A stretch of 64,000 nucleotides of DNA, taken from Phytopseudomonas straminea (GTDB lineage Bacteria > Pseudomonadota > Gammaproteobacteria > Pseudomonadales > Pseudomonadaceae). The stretch lies in the NCBI RefSeq assembly GCF_900112645.1, contig NZ_FOMO01000010.1:62001-126000 (forward strand), written 5' to 3'. Below are positions 49,190 to 58,723 of the stretch, piece by piece. The position numbers and the translations under genes were made by a program. The notes beneath the pieces were generated by a model. That model did no database searches. It had not been told where the DNA came from and saw only the letters and a program-made list of their open reading frames with translations. The stretch's first letter is position 1; every line of letters starts with the position of its first letter.

Positions 49190-50884
49190 TCAGCGCATGG
49201 TCTGCACCGCGCTGCTGCCGATACCGCGCGGATCGCTGGCGGCTTCGACCTGGCCGCTGGCCTTGTTCCAGCGCAGCACCTGCCCGTTGCCGTACTCGCG
49301 CTCGACATTCTTGAGCTGATAGCCACGTGCCTGCAGCTCGGCGGCCTGGGCAGCGCTGAAGGCCTGTGGCTCGTGCTCGATGACGTCCGGCAGGTACTGA
49401 TGGTGGTAGCGCGGCACGGCTGGCCAACTGGCGATGGGCTGACCGTCCAAGTACTGCAGGATCGACAGCAGCACCATGCTGGGAATGCGGCTGCCGCCCG
49501 GTGTGCCGAAACTGGTGAAGTCGCTCGGGCTGTCGATGAAGGTCGGGCTCATGCTCGACAGCGGGCGTTTGCCGGCGGCGATGGCATTGGCCTGGCTGCC
49601 GGCGAGGCCATAGGCGTTGGCGCCGGCAAGGTCGGCGGCAAAATCGTCCATCTCGTCATTGAGTACCACGCCCGTGCCCGGCACCGTGAAGGCCGCACCG
49701 AACGGTAGATTGATCGACAGGGTGGCACTCACCGCGTTGCCATCGGCGTCCAGCACGGTGAAGTGAGTGGTGTGGTCGCCTTCCTTCCAGGGCTTGGCTG
49801 GCGGCAGCTCGCTGCTCGGCGTAGCGTGCTGCAGATCGATGCTGGCACTCAGGCTTTTCAGGTAGTCCGGGTTGAGCAGGGCGGCTGCGGGATTGTCGAC
49901 GAAGGCCGGGTCGCCCAGTTGGCCGCGGTCGCGGTAGGCGCGGCGCAGGGTTTCCACCACCAGATGGGTGCGCTGCACCGGCTCGGCCTCGCGCCAGGGC
50001 AGCTGCTGCAGCATCAGCAGGCTTTGCGCCAGTGCCACACCGCCGGCCGAGGGTGGCGGCGCGCTGATCAACTCGCGGCCTTCGGCCAGCGGTACGCGAA
50101 TCGGCTGGCGATTCACGGTGCGATAGTCGGCCAGATCCTGCAGCGTCCAGATACCGCCCGCAGCGCGCACCCCGGCGACCAGACGCTCGGCCACGGGGCC
50201 GGAGTAGAAGCCGTCGCGGCCGTGATTGGCCAGCTTCAACAGGGTGTCGGCCAACTCCGGCTGGCGCAGCAGCGCGCCTTCAGCGGGCACCTCGCCACCG
50301 CTCAGGAACAGCCGCGCGGTCTCCGCATCGTCACGCATCGCGGCTAGGCGCATGGTGGCGCGGTCGCGGTACACGCGGTCGACCGGGAAACCTTCGCGGG
50401 CCAGGCGGATGGCCGGCGCCAGGCTGTCGCTCAAGGGCAGTTTGCCGTGATGCTCGGCCAACTCGACCAGCGCGGCGGGTAGGCCAGGAATGGCGGCGGC
50501 CAGCGCACCATCGCGGGACAGCGCCGCCTGTACCTGGCCATCGCGGCGATAGAGATCGGCGTGGGCAGCACCAGGTGCTCGTTCGCGGGCATCGAGAAAG
50601 TCGTAGCGAGCATCGGCGCTGCGCAGCAGGAAGAAACCACCGCCGCCCAGGCCCGAACCGTAGGGCTCCACTACGGCCAGGGCCGCGCTGATGGCCACCG
50701 CCGCGTCGAAGGCATTGCCGCCGAGGGCCAGGGTTTCCTTGCCAGCGACTGTGGCGGCGGGGTGGGCGGTGGCGATGGCACTGCTGCCAGGGCGCTCGGC
50801 GGCCTGCAGGCCGAGGCTGAGCAGCAGGAGCAGCGCGCCGGACAGGGCGCGCAGGGAATGGAAGCCGCGAAGGGAGCGGCGCAC
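49190..50884 (-). CDS. ggt: Gamma-glutamyltransferase
   Basis: 564 aa periplasmic enzyme that hydrolyses or transfers the gamma-glutamyl group of glutathione. It is made as a proenzyme; the autocleavage and nucleophile Thr is in DHTTHFTVLD. PLSSMSPTF and GTPGGSRIPSMV are substrate-site motifs. The N-terminus has a signal peptide (LRALSGALLLLLSLGLQAA). I propose the GTG at 50884, which begins this signal peptide two bases after the ferredoxin stop. The longer open frame upstream is antisense-like sequence inside the ferredoxin gene. Confidence 0.92.
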   Translation of the reverse strand: MRRSLRGFHSLRALSGALLLLLSLGLQAAERPGSSAIATAHPAATVAGKETLALGGNAFDAAVAISAALAVVEPYGSGLGGGGFFLLRSADARYDFLDARERAPGAAHADLYRRDGQVQAALSRDGALAAAIPGLPAALVELAEHHGKLPLSDSLAPAIRLAREGFPVDRVYRDRATMRLAAMRDDAETARLFLSGGEVPAEGALLRQPELADTLLKLANHGRDGFYSGPVAERLVAGVRAAGGIWTLQDLADYRTVNRQPIRVPLAEGRELISAPPPSAGGVALAQSLLMLQQLPWREAEPVQRTHLVVETLRRAYRDRGQLGDPAFVDNPAAALLNPDYLKSLSASIDLQHATPSSELPPAKPWKEGDHTTHFTVLDADGNAVSATLSINLPFGAAFTVPGTGVVLNDEMDDFAADLAGANAYGLAGSQANAIAAGKRPLSSMSPTFIDSPSDFTSFGTPGGSRIPSMVLLSILQYLDGQPIASWPAVPRYHHQYLPDVIEHEPQAFSAAQAAELQARGYQLKNVEREYGNGQVLRWNKASGQVEAASDPRGIGSSAVQTMR

Positions 50885-50886
50885 CC

Positions 50887-51138
50887 TCAGGCCTTGCCGG
50901 TAAGGGCTTTGTACTTGGCCATCAACTGCTCCTTGCTCTCGACGTTGTTCTCGTCGAGGGGAATGCAGTCTACCGGGCAGACCTGCTGGCACTGCGGCTC
51001 GTCGTAGTGGCCGACGCATTCGGTGCACAGGTTGGGATCGATCACGTAGATCTCCTCGCCCTGGGAAATCGCCGCGTTCGGGCACTCAGGTTCGCAGACG
51101 TCGCAGTTGATGCAATCGTCGGTAATGATCAGGGACAT
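50887..51138 (-). CDS. YfhL-type 2[4Fe-4S] ferredoxin
   Basis: 83 aa. Cluster motifs are CINCDVCEPECPN and CTECVGHYDEPQCQQVCPVDC; the longer insertion in the second motif is typical of this group, called Fdx in Pseudomonas. Electron carrier with unsettled partner. The gene order coaD, ferredoxin, ggt on one strand is conserved in Pseudomonas. Confidence 0.95.
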   Translation of the reverse strand: MSLIITDDCINCDVCEPECPNAAISQGEEIYVIDPNLCTECVGHYDEPQCQQVCPVDCIPLDENNVESKEQLMAKYKALTGKA

Positions 51139-51265
51139 GAAAGGCAAGCTCCCGCCGGGCCAAGGGCCGCGACACATTCAAACGGATGGCCGCGATTGTG
51201 CCGCATTGTGGCCGCCAGCGCACGCCCGTGCGCCATATGGCGCGCAGACATGCCAGTGTTGCGGA

Positions 51266-51748
51266 TCAGCGGTTCTTGAAGCGTTCGGTCAGGGCTTCGG
51301 CGACGGCGGGGTGCACGAACTTGCTGATATCGCCGCCCAGGTTGGCGATCTCGCGCACCAGGGTGGAAGAAATGAAGGAATACTTTTCCGACGGCGTGAG
51401 GAACAGGCTTTCCAGGTCCGGCGCCAGTTGGCGGTTCATGTTGGCCAGCTGGAATTCGTACTCGAAATCCGACACCGCGCGCAGGCCGCGCAGTAGCACG
51501 TTGGCGCCCTGTTCCTTGGCGAACGAGGCGAGCAGCGTGGAAAAGCCGATCACTTCGACGTTGGGCAGGTGCTTGGTGACTTCCCGGGCCAGCTCTACAC
51601 GCTGCTCAAGGGAGAACAGCGGGTTCTTCTTTGGGCTGGCAGCGACCGCGATGACCACGCTGTCGAACAGGCGCGCGGCGCGCTCGACCAGATCGCCATG
51701 CCCCTTGGTAATGGGGTCGAAGGTGCCTGGGTATAACACTCGATTCAT
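51266..51748 (-). CDS. coaD: Phosphopantetheine adenylyltransferase
   Basis: 160 aa. Makes dephospho-CoA from 4'-phosphopantetheine and ATP. The nucleotidyltransferase motif is YPGTFDPITKGHGDLVERA, with RGLRAVSDFEYE and EKYSFISSTLVREIA also conserved. Normal length for the hexameric bacterial enzyme. Confidence 0.98.
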   Translation of the reverse strand: MNRVLYPGTFDPITKGHGDLVERAARLFDSVVIAVAASPKKNPLFSLEQRVELAREVTKHLPNVEVIGFSTLLASFAKEQGANVLLRGLRAVSDFEYEFQLANMNRQLAPDLESLFLTPSEKYSFISSTLVREIANLGGDISKFVHPAVAEALTERFKNR

Positions 51749-51861
51749 CGTGACGTCCTGGCAGGCGCGTTAGGGAGTCGGATGGTAGCGCAGCAAACCG
51801 GCACGGGCCAAGTCGCGGCCCGGCGAGCGGTGGCGGTTGTGGGCGTTAATCGCGCTGCCGC

Positions 51862-53283
51862 TCAGCGGATGAACAGCTTGTAGACCAGCTTCTGCAAGGC
51901 TTTGCCGTAGGGCGGATAGATCAGCCGCGCGAGGTTGAGGCGCTGCTTGATCAGCACGCCCTTGGCCTTGCTGAAGGTCAGAAAACCCTCGTGGCCGTGA
52001 TAATGGCCCATGCCCGAAGCACCGATGCCGCCGAAGGGCATGTCGTCCTGTGCCACGTGCATCAGGGTGTCGTTCAGGCACACACCGCCGGAGTGGCTGT
52101 GGTGCAGCACGTGCTGCTGTTCGCCGCGGTCGTAGCCAAAATAGTAGATAGCCAGCGGACGCGGGCGCGCAGCGATATAGGCCAGGGCGTCGTCGAGGCG
52201 GTCATAAGGCACCACGGGCAGCAGCGGTCCGAAGATTTCGTCCTGCATCACCAGCATGCTGTCGTCGACGTTCAGCAGCAGGGTCTGCGGCATGCGCCGC
52301 TCCGTTGCTTCAGCGGTAAGAGCGATCACCTCGGCACCCTTGTGGCGGGCGTCGTCCAGATAGCCTTGAAGGCGCTGCTGCTGGCGCGTGTTGATGATGC
52401 TGGTGTAGTCCGGATTGCCCTCGATCTGTGGATAAAAGCGCTGCATCACACGGTGGTAGGCATCGACGAAGCCGTTGACCCGCTGGCGCGGTACCAGCAC
52501 GTAGTCCGGGGCTACACAGGTCTGACCGGCGTTCAGGGTCTTGCCAAAGGCGATACGTTCGGCGGCGTGTTCCAGCGGCACGTCCGCCGAGATGATGGCC
52601 GGGGATTTTCCGCCAAGCTCCAGGGTCACCGGTGTCAGGTTGTCGGCCGCGGCACGCATCACATGGCGGCCGATGCTGGTGGCGCCGGTGAACAACAGGT
52701 GATCGAACGGCAGCTTGGCGAAGGCCATGCCGATCTCGGCCTTGCCCAGCGCTACGCTCACCAGGTCCTCGGGGAAGATGCTGGCCAGCAGTTCCTTGAG
52801 GTGTTGCGAGGTCTGTGGCGTGGCTTCGCTGAGTTTGAGCATCACCCGGTTGCCGGCGGCCAGTGCGCCGACCAGCGGGGCGATGGCGAGGAACAGTGGG
52901 TAGTTCCACGGCACGATGATGCCGACCACGCCCAGCGGCTGATAAATCACTTGTGCCGAGGCGGGCATGAATGCCAGGCCCACATGGCGCCGCGATGCTT
53001 TCATCCAGCGGCGCAGGCGTTTGCGCGTATAGCGGATGCCCTGCACGGTGGGCAGCATCTCGGCGAGCAGGGTTTCATCGGCGCTGCGATTGCCGAAGTC
53101 CTCGCTGATGCAGCGGATCAGCGCGTCCTGATCGGCGAGCAGGCGTGCCTTGAGGCTGTCGAGCCAGGCGATGCGCTGGTCGGCCGACGGCATGGGGTTG
53201 GCCATGAAGGCCTCGCGTTGGGCCTGGAAACACTGCTGCAACTCGGCAATAGCCTGCTCGACCGGGCCGGAAAGGGTGACCAT
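51862..53283 (-). CDS. Aldehyde dehydrogenase, coniferyl aldehyde dehydrogenase (CalB)-like
   Basis: 473 aa. Short-type ALDH with a C-terminal hydrophobic tail (LARLIYPPYGKALQKLVYKLF). Catalytic Cys256 is in NAGQTCVAPDYVLVP and Glu222 in TLELGGKSPA. This class oxidises coniferyl aldehyde or long-chain and terpenoid aldehydes. The start at 53283 has AAGGA; a GTG six codons upstream is in frame but less well placed. It is a single gene with no lignin-degradation neighbours. Confidence 0.87.
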   Translation of the reverse strand: MVTLSGPVEQAIAELQQCFQAQREAFMANPMPSADQRIAWLDSLKARLLADQDALIRCISEDFGNRSADETLLAEMLPTVQGIRYTRKRLRRWMKASRRHVGLAFMPASAQVIYQPLGVVGIIVPWNYPLFLAIAPLVGALAAGNRVMLKLSEATPQTSQHLKELLASIFPEDLVSVALGKAEIGMAFAKLPFDHLLFTGATSIGRHVMRAAADNLTPVTLELGGKSPAIISADVPLEHAAERIAFGKTLNAGQTCVAPDYVLVPRQRVNGFVDAYHRVMQRFYPQIEGNPDYTSIINTRQQQRLQGYLDDARHKGAEVIALTAEATERRMPQTLLLNVDDSMLVMQDEIFGPLLPVVPYDRLDDALAYIAARPRPLAIYYFGYDRGEQQHVLHHSHSGGVCLNDTLMHVAQDDMPFGGIGASGMGHYHGHEGFLTFSKAKGVLIKQRLNLARLIYPPYGKALQKLVYKLFIR

Positions 53284-53395
53284 GCCGGTGTCCTTTTCCA
53301 CTCACTGGAGCTGCTGTGTACCACGTTCGATGGCCTGTAGCCATTGGGCACGCGGCGTTCCAAGTGGTAGCCGCTGTTCGAAGTGGTAGATCCGC

Positions 53396-53779
53396 TCAGG
53401 CCGTGGCAGTCCCTATACGTAGATGCAGGATGAGCGCGGCCAGCAGACACGCCAGGGCGATCCAGTCGGCAATCACCACGCGCCGCAAAGCCTCGTTGTA
53501 AGCGGGCTCGCTCCAGGCCAACAGGAGAAAGGACAACACGCTGCCCAGGCCACCGATCAGAGCAATGCTGCGCAGGCCGGGCAGGAAGGCCGCGGCCACC
53601 AGTAATGCGCCGAGCAGGCCGAAGAGCACGGCGCGATGACGCATGAGGATATGTAGGTTGGGTTCGTCGAAATTCAGACCGTAGAGTGCGTTCAGTCGCT
53701 CACCACCGAGTACTCCGGCTAGCGGGAGCAGGTGGATGATGCCAACGACCAGCAGCAGAAAACCGATCAGCTTGCTCAT
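53396..53779 (-). CDS. Small four-helix membrane protein, function unknown
   Basis: 127 aa with four hydrophobic segments (from KLIGFLLLVVGIIHLLPL, RHRAVLFGLLGALLVAAAFL, SIALIGGLGSVLSFLLLAW and DWIALACLLAALILHL). No catalytic motif seen. The start at 53779 is supported by GGAG eight bases upstream; the longer frame upstream lacks one. Confidence 0.75.
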   Translation of the reverse strand: MSKLIGFLLLVVGIIHLLPLAGVLGGERLNALYGLNFDEPNLHILMRHRAVLFGLLGALLVAAAFLPGLRSIALIGGLGSVLSFLLLAWSEPAYNEALRRVVIADWIALACLLAALILHLRIGTATA

Positions 53780-53975
53780 CTCCAATGCTCCACTAAGGCT
53801 CCAGGCGATTCGGCCCGGCGGGATTCGATAATCATCGGGGTCTTCCTCAAGCTCCAGCGGGCAGCACGAGAATGGCGCAGCTGGAGTTCTAGGATAAGCA
53901 TCGCAATGCGTCAACAGGCTACGACGCAGCCGCTTGTGATTACCGCCGATCAGGCATGCCGCAGATGGGTTGGGC

Positions 53976-54962
53976 TCAGGTCTTCAGGCTTGCCAGCCAC
54001 GCCGGGATACGTCTTTCCAGGTAATAGCCGGGCCGGCTCGGAGAGCCGTCGACGAAGCCGACATGGCCGCCCTTGGCGTGCAGCTCGAAACGGATGCAAT
54101 CGGCCAGCTCATTGGCTTCGGGCAGGCTGTGCGGATAGACGAACGGGTCGTCGCTGGACTGGATCATCAGCGTCGGCGTCTGGATACGGCCCAGGAAATA
54201 GCGGCTCGAGGCGCGTCGGTAATAGTCGTCGGCATTCTCGAAGCCGTGCAGCGGCGCGGTGATGCGGCCGTCGAAATCCCAGAAGGTACGCATGCCGTCC
54301 AGCGGGCCGAGCTTTTCCAGGATCGACAGCCGATCGGCCTGGCCCTGGTGGGCGAACAGGCGCTGCTTATCCTTCACGTAGGCGACCATGGCGCGCATGA
54401 AATGCGCCTGGTAGACCCGCGAAAAGCCAACGCCGATACGGTCGGCGCACTGGTCCAGGCGAAACGGCACCGACACCGCGGCTGCGCCTTGCAGGCCGCT
54501 GGCGGCGCCAGTTTCCCCCAGGTACTTGAGCAGCACGTTGCCGCCCAGCGAATAGCCCACGGCATACAGCGGCGCCAGGGGATGCTTGGCCTGCAGATGG
54601 CGGATGGTTTCGGCCAGGTCTTCGCTGGCGCCGGAGTGATAGCCGCGTGGCAGCAGGTTGGGCTCGCCCGAGCAGCCGCGCCAGTTGAGCGCCACGCTGG
54701 CCCAGCCCTGGGTCGCCAGTTGGCGTTGCAGGCCGAGCACGTAGTGGGAGCCGGAGGAGCCGGTCAGGCCGTGCAGCACCAGCACCAGAGGCGCGTGGGC
54801 TTCATGGGGGCCGTGCCAGTCGAGGTCGAGAAAGTCGCCGTCTTCCAGCCACAGGCGTTCACGTTGGCGTTCCAGTTCCGGCGGGCGGCGGCACAGCGAG
54901 CCCCACAGGGTTTGCAGGTGCGGCCCGGGCAGCCACCAGGCGGGCTGGAAGCTGCTCGTCAT
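53976..54962 (-). CDS. YheT-family alpha/beta hydrolase
   Basis: 328 aa. Opens with WWLPGPHLQTLWGSL, typical of the YheT/ABHD1-3 group. The oxyanion motif is LVLHGLTGSSGSHY, the nucleophile elbow GYSLGGN, the acid in SSDDPFV, and the His in AKGGHVGFVDG, so the triad is complete. Probable esterase of unknown substrate. Three nearby ATG codons are possible; I chose 54962, 38 bases after the rsmD stop. Confidence 0.88.
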   Translation of the reverse strand: MTSSFQPAWWLPGPHLQTLWGSLCRRPPELERQRERLWLEDGDFLDLDWHGPHEAHAPLVLVLHGLTGSSGSHYVLGLQRQLATQGWASVALNWRGCSGEPNLLPRGYHSGASEDLAETIRHLQAKHPLAPLYAVGYSLGGNVLLKYLGETGAASGLQGAAAVSVPFRLDQCADRIGVGFSRVYQAHFMRAMVAYVKDKQRLFAHQGQADRLSILEKLGPLDGMRTFWDFDGRITAPLHGFENADDYYRRASSRYFLGRIQTPTLMIQSSDDPFVYPHSLPEANELADCIRFELHAKGGHVGFVDGSPSRPGYYLERRIPAWLASLKT

Positions 54963-55000
54963 CGGCATGCGCTCGCCCATCTTCAGGCCGCCGTCGGCAC

Positions 55001-55606
55001 TTACGCCGAACGGCGCTCCCATAGTGCGTAATGCACCTGGCCAGCCTTCTGCTCACGGTGCAGGCGCCAGTTTCCGGGCATGCCGAGGCTCGATGGCACC
55101 TGCTCGCTCTCGGTGTAGACCCAGGCATCGTCGGCCAGCCAACCCCGTTCTTCCAGCAGCGTGCAGGCGGGCAGCAGCAGATCCTGGCTGAAGGGCGGGT
55201 CGAGGAACACCAGGTCGAACGGTGTGGCCGGCTGGCTCTGCAGGTAGGCGAGGGCATCGCTCTGCAGCACCTGGCCGTTGTCGCAGCGCAGGGTGGCCAG
55301 GTGGCCGCGCAGGCTGGTCACTGCCGCCGGGTTGAGGTCCAACGCCAGGGCGCTGCCGGCACCGCGTGACAGCGCTTCGAGAAACAGCGCGCCGCTGCCG
55401 GCGAACGGGTCGAGCACCCGGGCAGCTTCCACGTAGGGCGCCAGCCAGTTGAACAGGGTCTCGCGCACGCGGTTGGGCGTGGGGCGCAGGCCGTGAGCCA
55501 TGGGGAAAGCGAACTGGCGGCTGCGCCATTGCCCGGCAATGATGCGCAGTTGCCCGTCGCCACCGTGGGCGACGGGTGCTTTGCCGGTGGTCGGTCGTCT
55601 GGCCAT
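55001..55606 (-). CDS. rsmD: 16S rRNA (guanine966-N2)-methyltransferase
   Basis: 201 aa. SAM motif VLDPFAGSGALFLEALSRG and catalytic DPPF (LVFLDPPFSQDLL). RIIAGQWRSRQ and RPTPNRVRETLFNWL are RsmD signatures. It begins one base into the stop codon of the upstream M16 gene, so translation is coupled. Confidence 0.96.
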   Translation of the reverse strand: MARRPTTGKAPVAHGGDGQLRIIAGQWRSRQFAFPMAHGLRPTPNRVRETLFNWLAPYVEAARVLDPFAGSGALFLEALSRGAGSALALDLNPAAVTSLRGHLATLRCDNGQVLQSDALAYLQSQPATPFDLVFLDPPFSQDLLLPACTLLEERGWLADDAWVYTESEQVPSSLGMPGNWRLHREQKAGQVHYALWERRSA

Positions 55607-57114
55607 CAGTGCTCCGGTACGGCAGCGGGCATCTCTGCCGGCTTGTCGGTGGGCGGCGGCAGCTCTTTCTGCTCGACCTTCGGTCCGGCGGTGACGATCA
55701 CCAGTGCTTCGGGGTCGAGATGCTTGGCCATGGCGGTCTTCACCTGCTCGACGCTGAGCGCCTGCACCTGGGCCATGAAATCTTCCAGGTAGGTGAGCGG
55801 CAGGTCGTAGAAACCGATGGCACCGAGCTGGCCGACGATGGCCGCGTTGCTGGCGGTGGACAGCGGGAAGCTGCCGGCCATCTCGCGCTTGGCGGCGTCC
55901 AGTTCTTCCTGGGTCGGGCCGGCCGCGATGAAGTCGCGCAGCAGATCCTTGACCAGCTGCAGGGTGCCGTCGCTGAGCTCGGCGCGTGTCTGCAGGGTGA
56001 TCATGAACGGGCCGCGGGCCTGCATGGCGGTGAAGCCGGAGTACACGCCGTAGGTCAGGCCGCGCTTCTCGCGCACTTCGGTCATCAGCCGGGTACCGAA
56101 ACCGCCGCCGCCGAACACCTGGTTGCCCAGGTAAAGGGCAGCATAGTCAGGGTCCTCACGGGTGATACCCAGCTGGGCGATCAGCAGGTGAGTCTGGTTG
56201 GAAGGGAAGTCGATATGGGTCAGGCCTGGCTTGGGCGCCTCGGGCTCCACGGTCTTGGTCAGGGCCGGGCCTTTGGGCAGCGATGCGGAAACCTCGGCTG
56301 CGATGGCTTCGGCTTCCTCGCGAGACAGGTCACCGACCAGGGCAATCACCGCGTTGCCGGCGGCATAGGCCTTGGCGTGGAAGGCCTGCAGCTGTGCGCG
56401 GCTGATGTCGGGCACCGACTGCGCTGTGCCTTCGCTCGGGTGTCCGTACGGATGCTTGCCATACAGGCGCTCGAACAGCTCCAGGCTGGCCAGCTTACCG
56501 GGGTTCTGCTTCTGGAATTCGAAGCCGGCGAGAATCTGGTTCTTGATGCGCGCCAGCGAGTCGGCCGGGAAGGTCGGTTTGCCGATCACCTGCTCGAACA
56601 GCTTCAGGGCCGGCTCGCGCTGCTCGGCGGTGCTGAGGCTGCGCAGGCTGGTGACCGCCATGTCGCGGTAGGCACCATTGCCGAACTCGGCGCCCAGGCT
56701 CTCGAAGCCGGCGGCGATGGCGCCGACGTCCTTGCCGGGCACGCCTTCGTTGAGCATGGCGTTGGTCAGCAGCGCCAGGCCGGGCACGTCGCCGTCCTGG
56801 CTGCTGCCGCCGGCGTAGGTCAGGCGCAGGTCGAACATCGGCAACTCGCGGGCTTCGACGAACAGCACCTTGGCGCCTTCGGCGGTCTTCCAGCTCTGGA
56901 TATCCAGTTTGCGGCGCTCGGGCTCCTTGCCGTCCAGCTCGGCCAGTGACTGCAGTTTGCTGTCGTCGGCTTGTGCGGCTTGTGCGGCTTGTGCGGACTG
57001 GGCAGTGGGCTCGGCAGCGTCCGGTGCGCGTTTGACGGTGAAGGCCAGGGCCGCCAGCAGGGCGATCAGGAACAGCCCCAGCAGGGCGTAGCGCGGGCCG
57101 TTGCGCTTACTCAT
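55606..57114 (-). CDS. M16-family peptidase-like protein, inactive partner
   Basis: 502 aa with an N-terminal membrane anchor or signal (RYALLGLFLIALLAALAFTV). It has the tandem M16 fold, including the C-terminal region RGLTYGVYSGF, but the zinc motif HxxEH is absent: the equivalent segment reads PGLALLTNAMLNEG. It therefore lacks protease chemistry and likely pairs with the catalytic M16 protein encoded just before it (eight-base overlap), as in other bacterial M16 pairs. Confidence 0.9.
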   Translation of the reverse strand: MSKRNGPRYALLGLFLIALLAALAFTVKRAPDAAEPTAQSAQAAQAAQADDSKLQSLAELDGKEPERRKLDIQSWKTAEGAKVLFVEARELPMFDLRLTYAGGSSQDGDVPGLALLTNAMLNEGVPGKDVGAIAAGFESLGAEFGNGAYRDMAVTSLRSLSTAEQREPALKLFEQVIGKPTFPADSLARIKNQILAGFEFQKQNPGKLASLELFERLYGKHPYGHPSEGTAQSVPDISRAQLQAFHAKAYAAGNAVIALVGDLSREEAEAIAAEVSASLPKGPALTKTVEPEAPKPGLTHIDFPSNQTHLLIAQLGITREDPDYAALYLGNQVFGGGGFGTRLMTEVREKRGLTYGVYSGFTAMQARGPFMITLQTRAELSDGTLQLVKDLLRDFIAAGPTQEELDAAKREMAGSFPLSTASNAAIVGQLGAIGFYDLPLTYLEDFMAQVQALSVEQVKTAMAKHLDPEALVIVTAGPKVEQKELPPPTDKPAEMPAAVPEH

Positions 57115-58465
57115 CGCGCTTCTCCTCGGGCAGAACGTGGGCGACGCTGAGGCGATCGCGGGTGAAGTAGGTCTTGGCGGCGTTCTGGATGTCGGCCGGG
57201 GTCACGGCCTCCAGCTCGGCGAGTTCCTGGTCGATCAGCTTCCAGGACAGGCCGACGGTCTCCAGCTGGCCGATGGCGGTGGCCTGGCTGCTGATCGAAT
57301 CGCGGTCGTAAACCAGTTCGGCGATCAGCTGGGCGCGTACGCGGGCCAGTTCCTCGGCCGACGGCGCTTTGTGCTGCAGGTCCTCAAGCTCGCGCCAGAT
57401 GCCGGCCTCGGTTTGCTCCAGAGTCTTGCCGGTCTGCACGTTGGGCGTCGCGGAGATCGTGAACAGGCTGTCGCCGCGTGTGTAGCCGTTATACCAGGCG
57501 CTGGCGCCGGACACCAATTCCTCGCCGCGCTCCAGGCGGCTGGCCAGGCGCGCGCTGTAGCCGCCGTCGAGCAGGGCGGCGATCAGGCGCAGGGCGTGCA
57601 CATCACGCGGGTTCCTGGCGGTGGCCAGGCCCGGCACGTTGAAGCCCATCATCAGGGTGGGCAGCTGGGTCTTCAGATGCAGGGTGATCTGCCGCTCGCC
57701 GGGCTCGGCCAGCTCCAGGGGAATCTTCGCGGCCGGCACTTCACGCTTGGGGATCGTGCCGAAGTAGCGCTGGGCCAGGGCTTTGACGCCATCGGCGGTT
57801 ACGTCGCCGACCACCACCAGGGTGGCGTTGTTGGGCACGTACCAGGTTTCGTACCAGTGACGCAGCTCCTGCACGCTCATGCGGTCCAGGTCGGCCATCC
57901 AGCCGATGGTCGGGATGCTGTAGCCGCTGGCCGGGTAGGCCATGGCCTTGAAGCGCTCGTAAGCCAAGCCCGAAGGTTTGTCGTCGGTGCGTAGGCGGCG
58001 CTCTTCCTTGATCACCTCGATCTCCCGGGCGAACTCTTCCGGCGGCAGGCGCAGGCTGGCCAGGCGGTCGGCCTCCAGCTCGAAGGCCACGCCCAAGCGG
58101 TCGGCGGCCAGCACCTGGTAATAGGCGGTGTAGTCGTCGCTGGTGAACGCGTTCTCTTCAGCGCCCAGGTCACGCAGCACCCGCGAGGCTTCGCCGGGGC
58201 CGAGCTTGCGGCTGCCCTTGAACATCATGTGTTCCAGGGCGTGGGACAGGCCGGTCTGGCCGGCGGTCTCGTAGCTGGAGCCGACCTTGTACCAGATCTG
58301 CGAGACCACCACGGGGGCACGGTGGTCTTCGCGGACGATGACCTTGAGGCCGTTGTCGAGGGTGAATTCATGGGTCGGTTGCAGTGCCGCGGCGTGCGCG
58401 CCGAATGGCAGGGCGCAGACGGCCAGTAGCAGGCCGGCGAGATGGCGGGCAAGTGAAGTGGACAA
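57107..58465 (-). CDS. M16-family zinc metallopeptidase, catalytic partner
   Basis: 452 aa periplasmic insulinase-type peptidase. The inverted zinc motif HALEH is in TGLSHALEHMMFKG, with a downstream Glu in EIEVIKEERR. The signal peptide LARHLAGLLLAVCALPFGAHA requires a start close to 58465. The only fitting codon there is TTG, preceded by GGAGAGAGG; the first in-frame ATG downstream is inside the active site. The much longer frame upstream is rejected. Confidence 0.9.
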   Translation of the reverse strand: MSTSLARHLAGLLLAVCALPFGAHAAALQPTHEFTLDNGLKVIVREDHRAPVVVSQIWYKVGSSYETAGQTGLSHALEHMMFKGSRKLGPGEASRVLRDLGAEENAFTSDDYTAYYQVLAADRLGVAFELEADRLASLRLPPEEFAREIEVIKEERRLRTDDKPSGLAYERFKAMAYPASGYSIPTIGWMADLDRMSVQELRHWYETWYVPNNATLVVVGDVTADGVKALAQRYFGTIPKREVPAAKIPLELAEPGERQITLHLKTQLPTLMMGFNVPGLATARNPRDVHALRLIAALLDGGYSARLASRLERGEELVSGASAWYNGYTRGDSLFTISATPNVQTGKTLEQTEAGIWRELEDLQHKAPSAEELARVRAQLIAELVYDRDSISSQATAIGQLETVGLSWKLIDQELAELEAVTPADIQNAAKTYFTRDRLSVAHVLPEEKRDE

Positions 58466-58723
58466 ACCTCTCTCCTCGTTGAACCACGCCGGGCGTGGGA
58501 TTGCGGTCGGGTGTGAGCGCGGTGCAGCGTCGCCGAGGCAGGCCGTCAGAGCGGTCGCGTGGCTTAGCCGTGGTGGCTGCGGAGGTGCTAGGATACGCAT
58601 CCGTTTTAACGGCGACCACGTCTGGCAATGGCAGTTTGCAATTAATCAGCTGCCCAACTGCAAGCCCTCAGCCCCTCGTGCCCAGGCGCCATGGCGTTCG
58701 CCCCAGTGAGATAGCCGTCCTCC

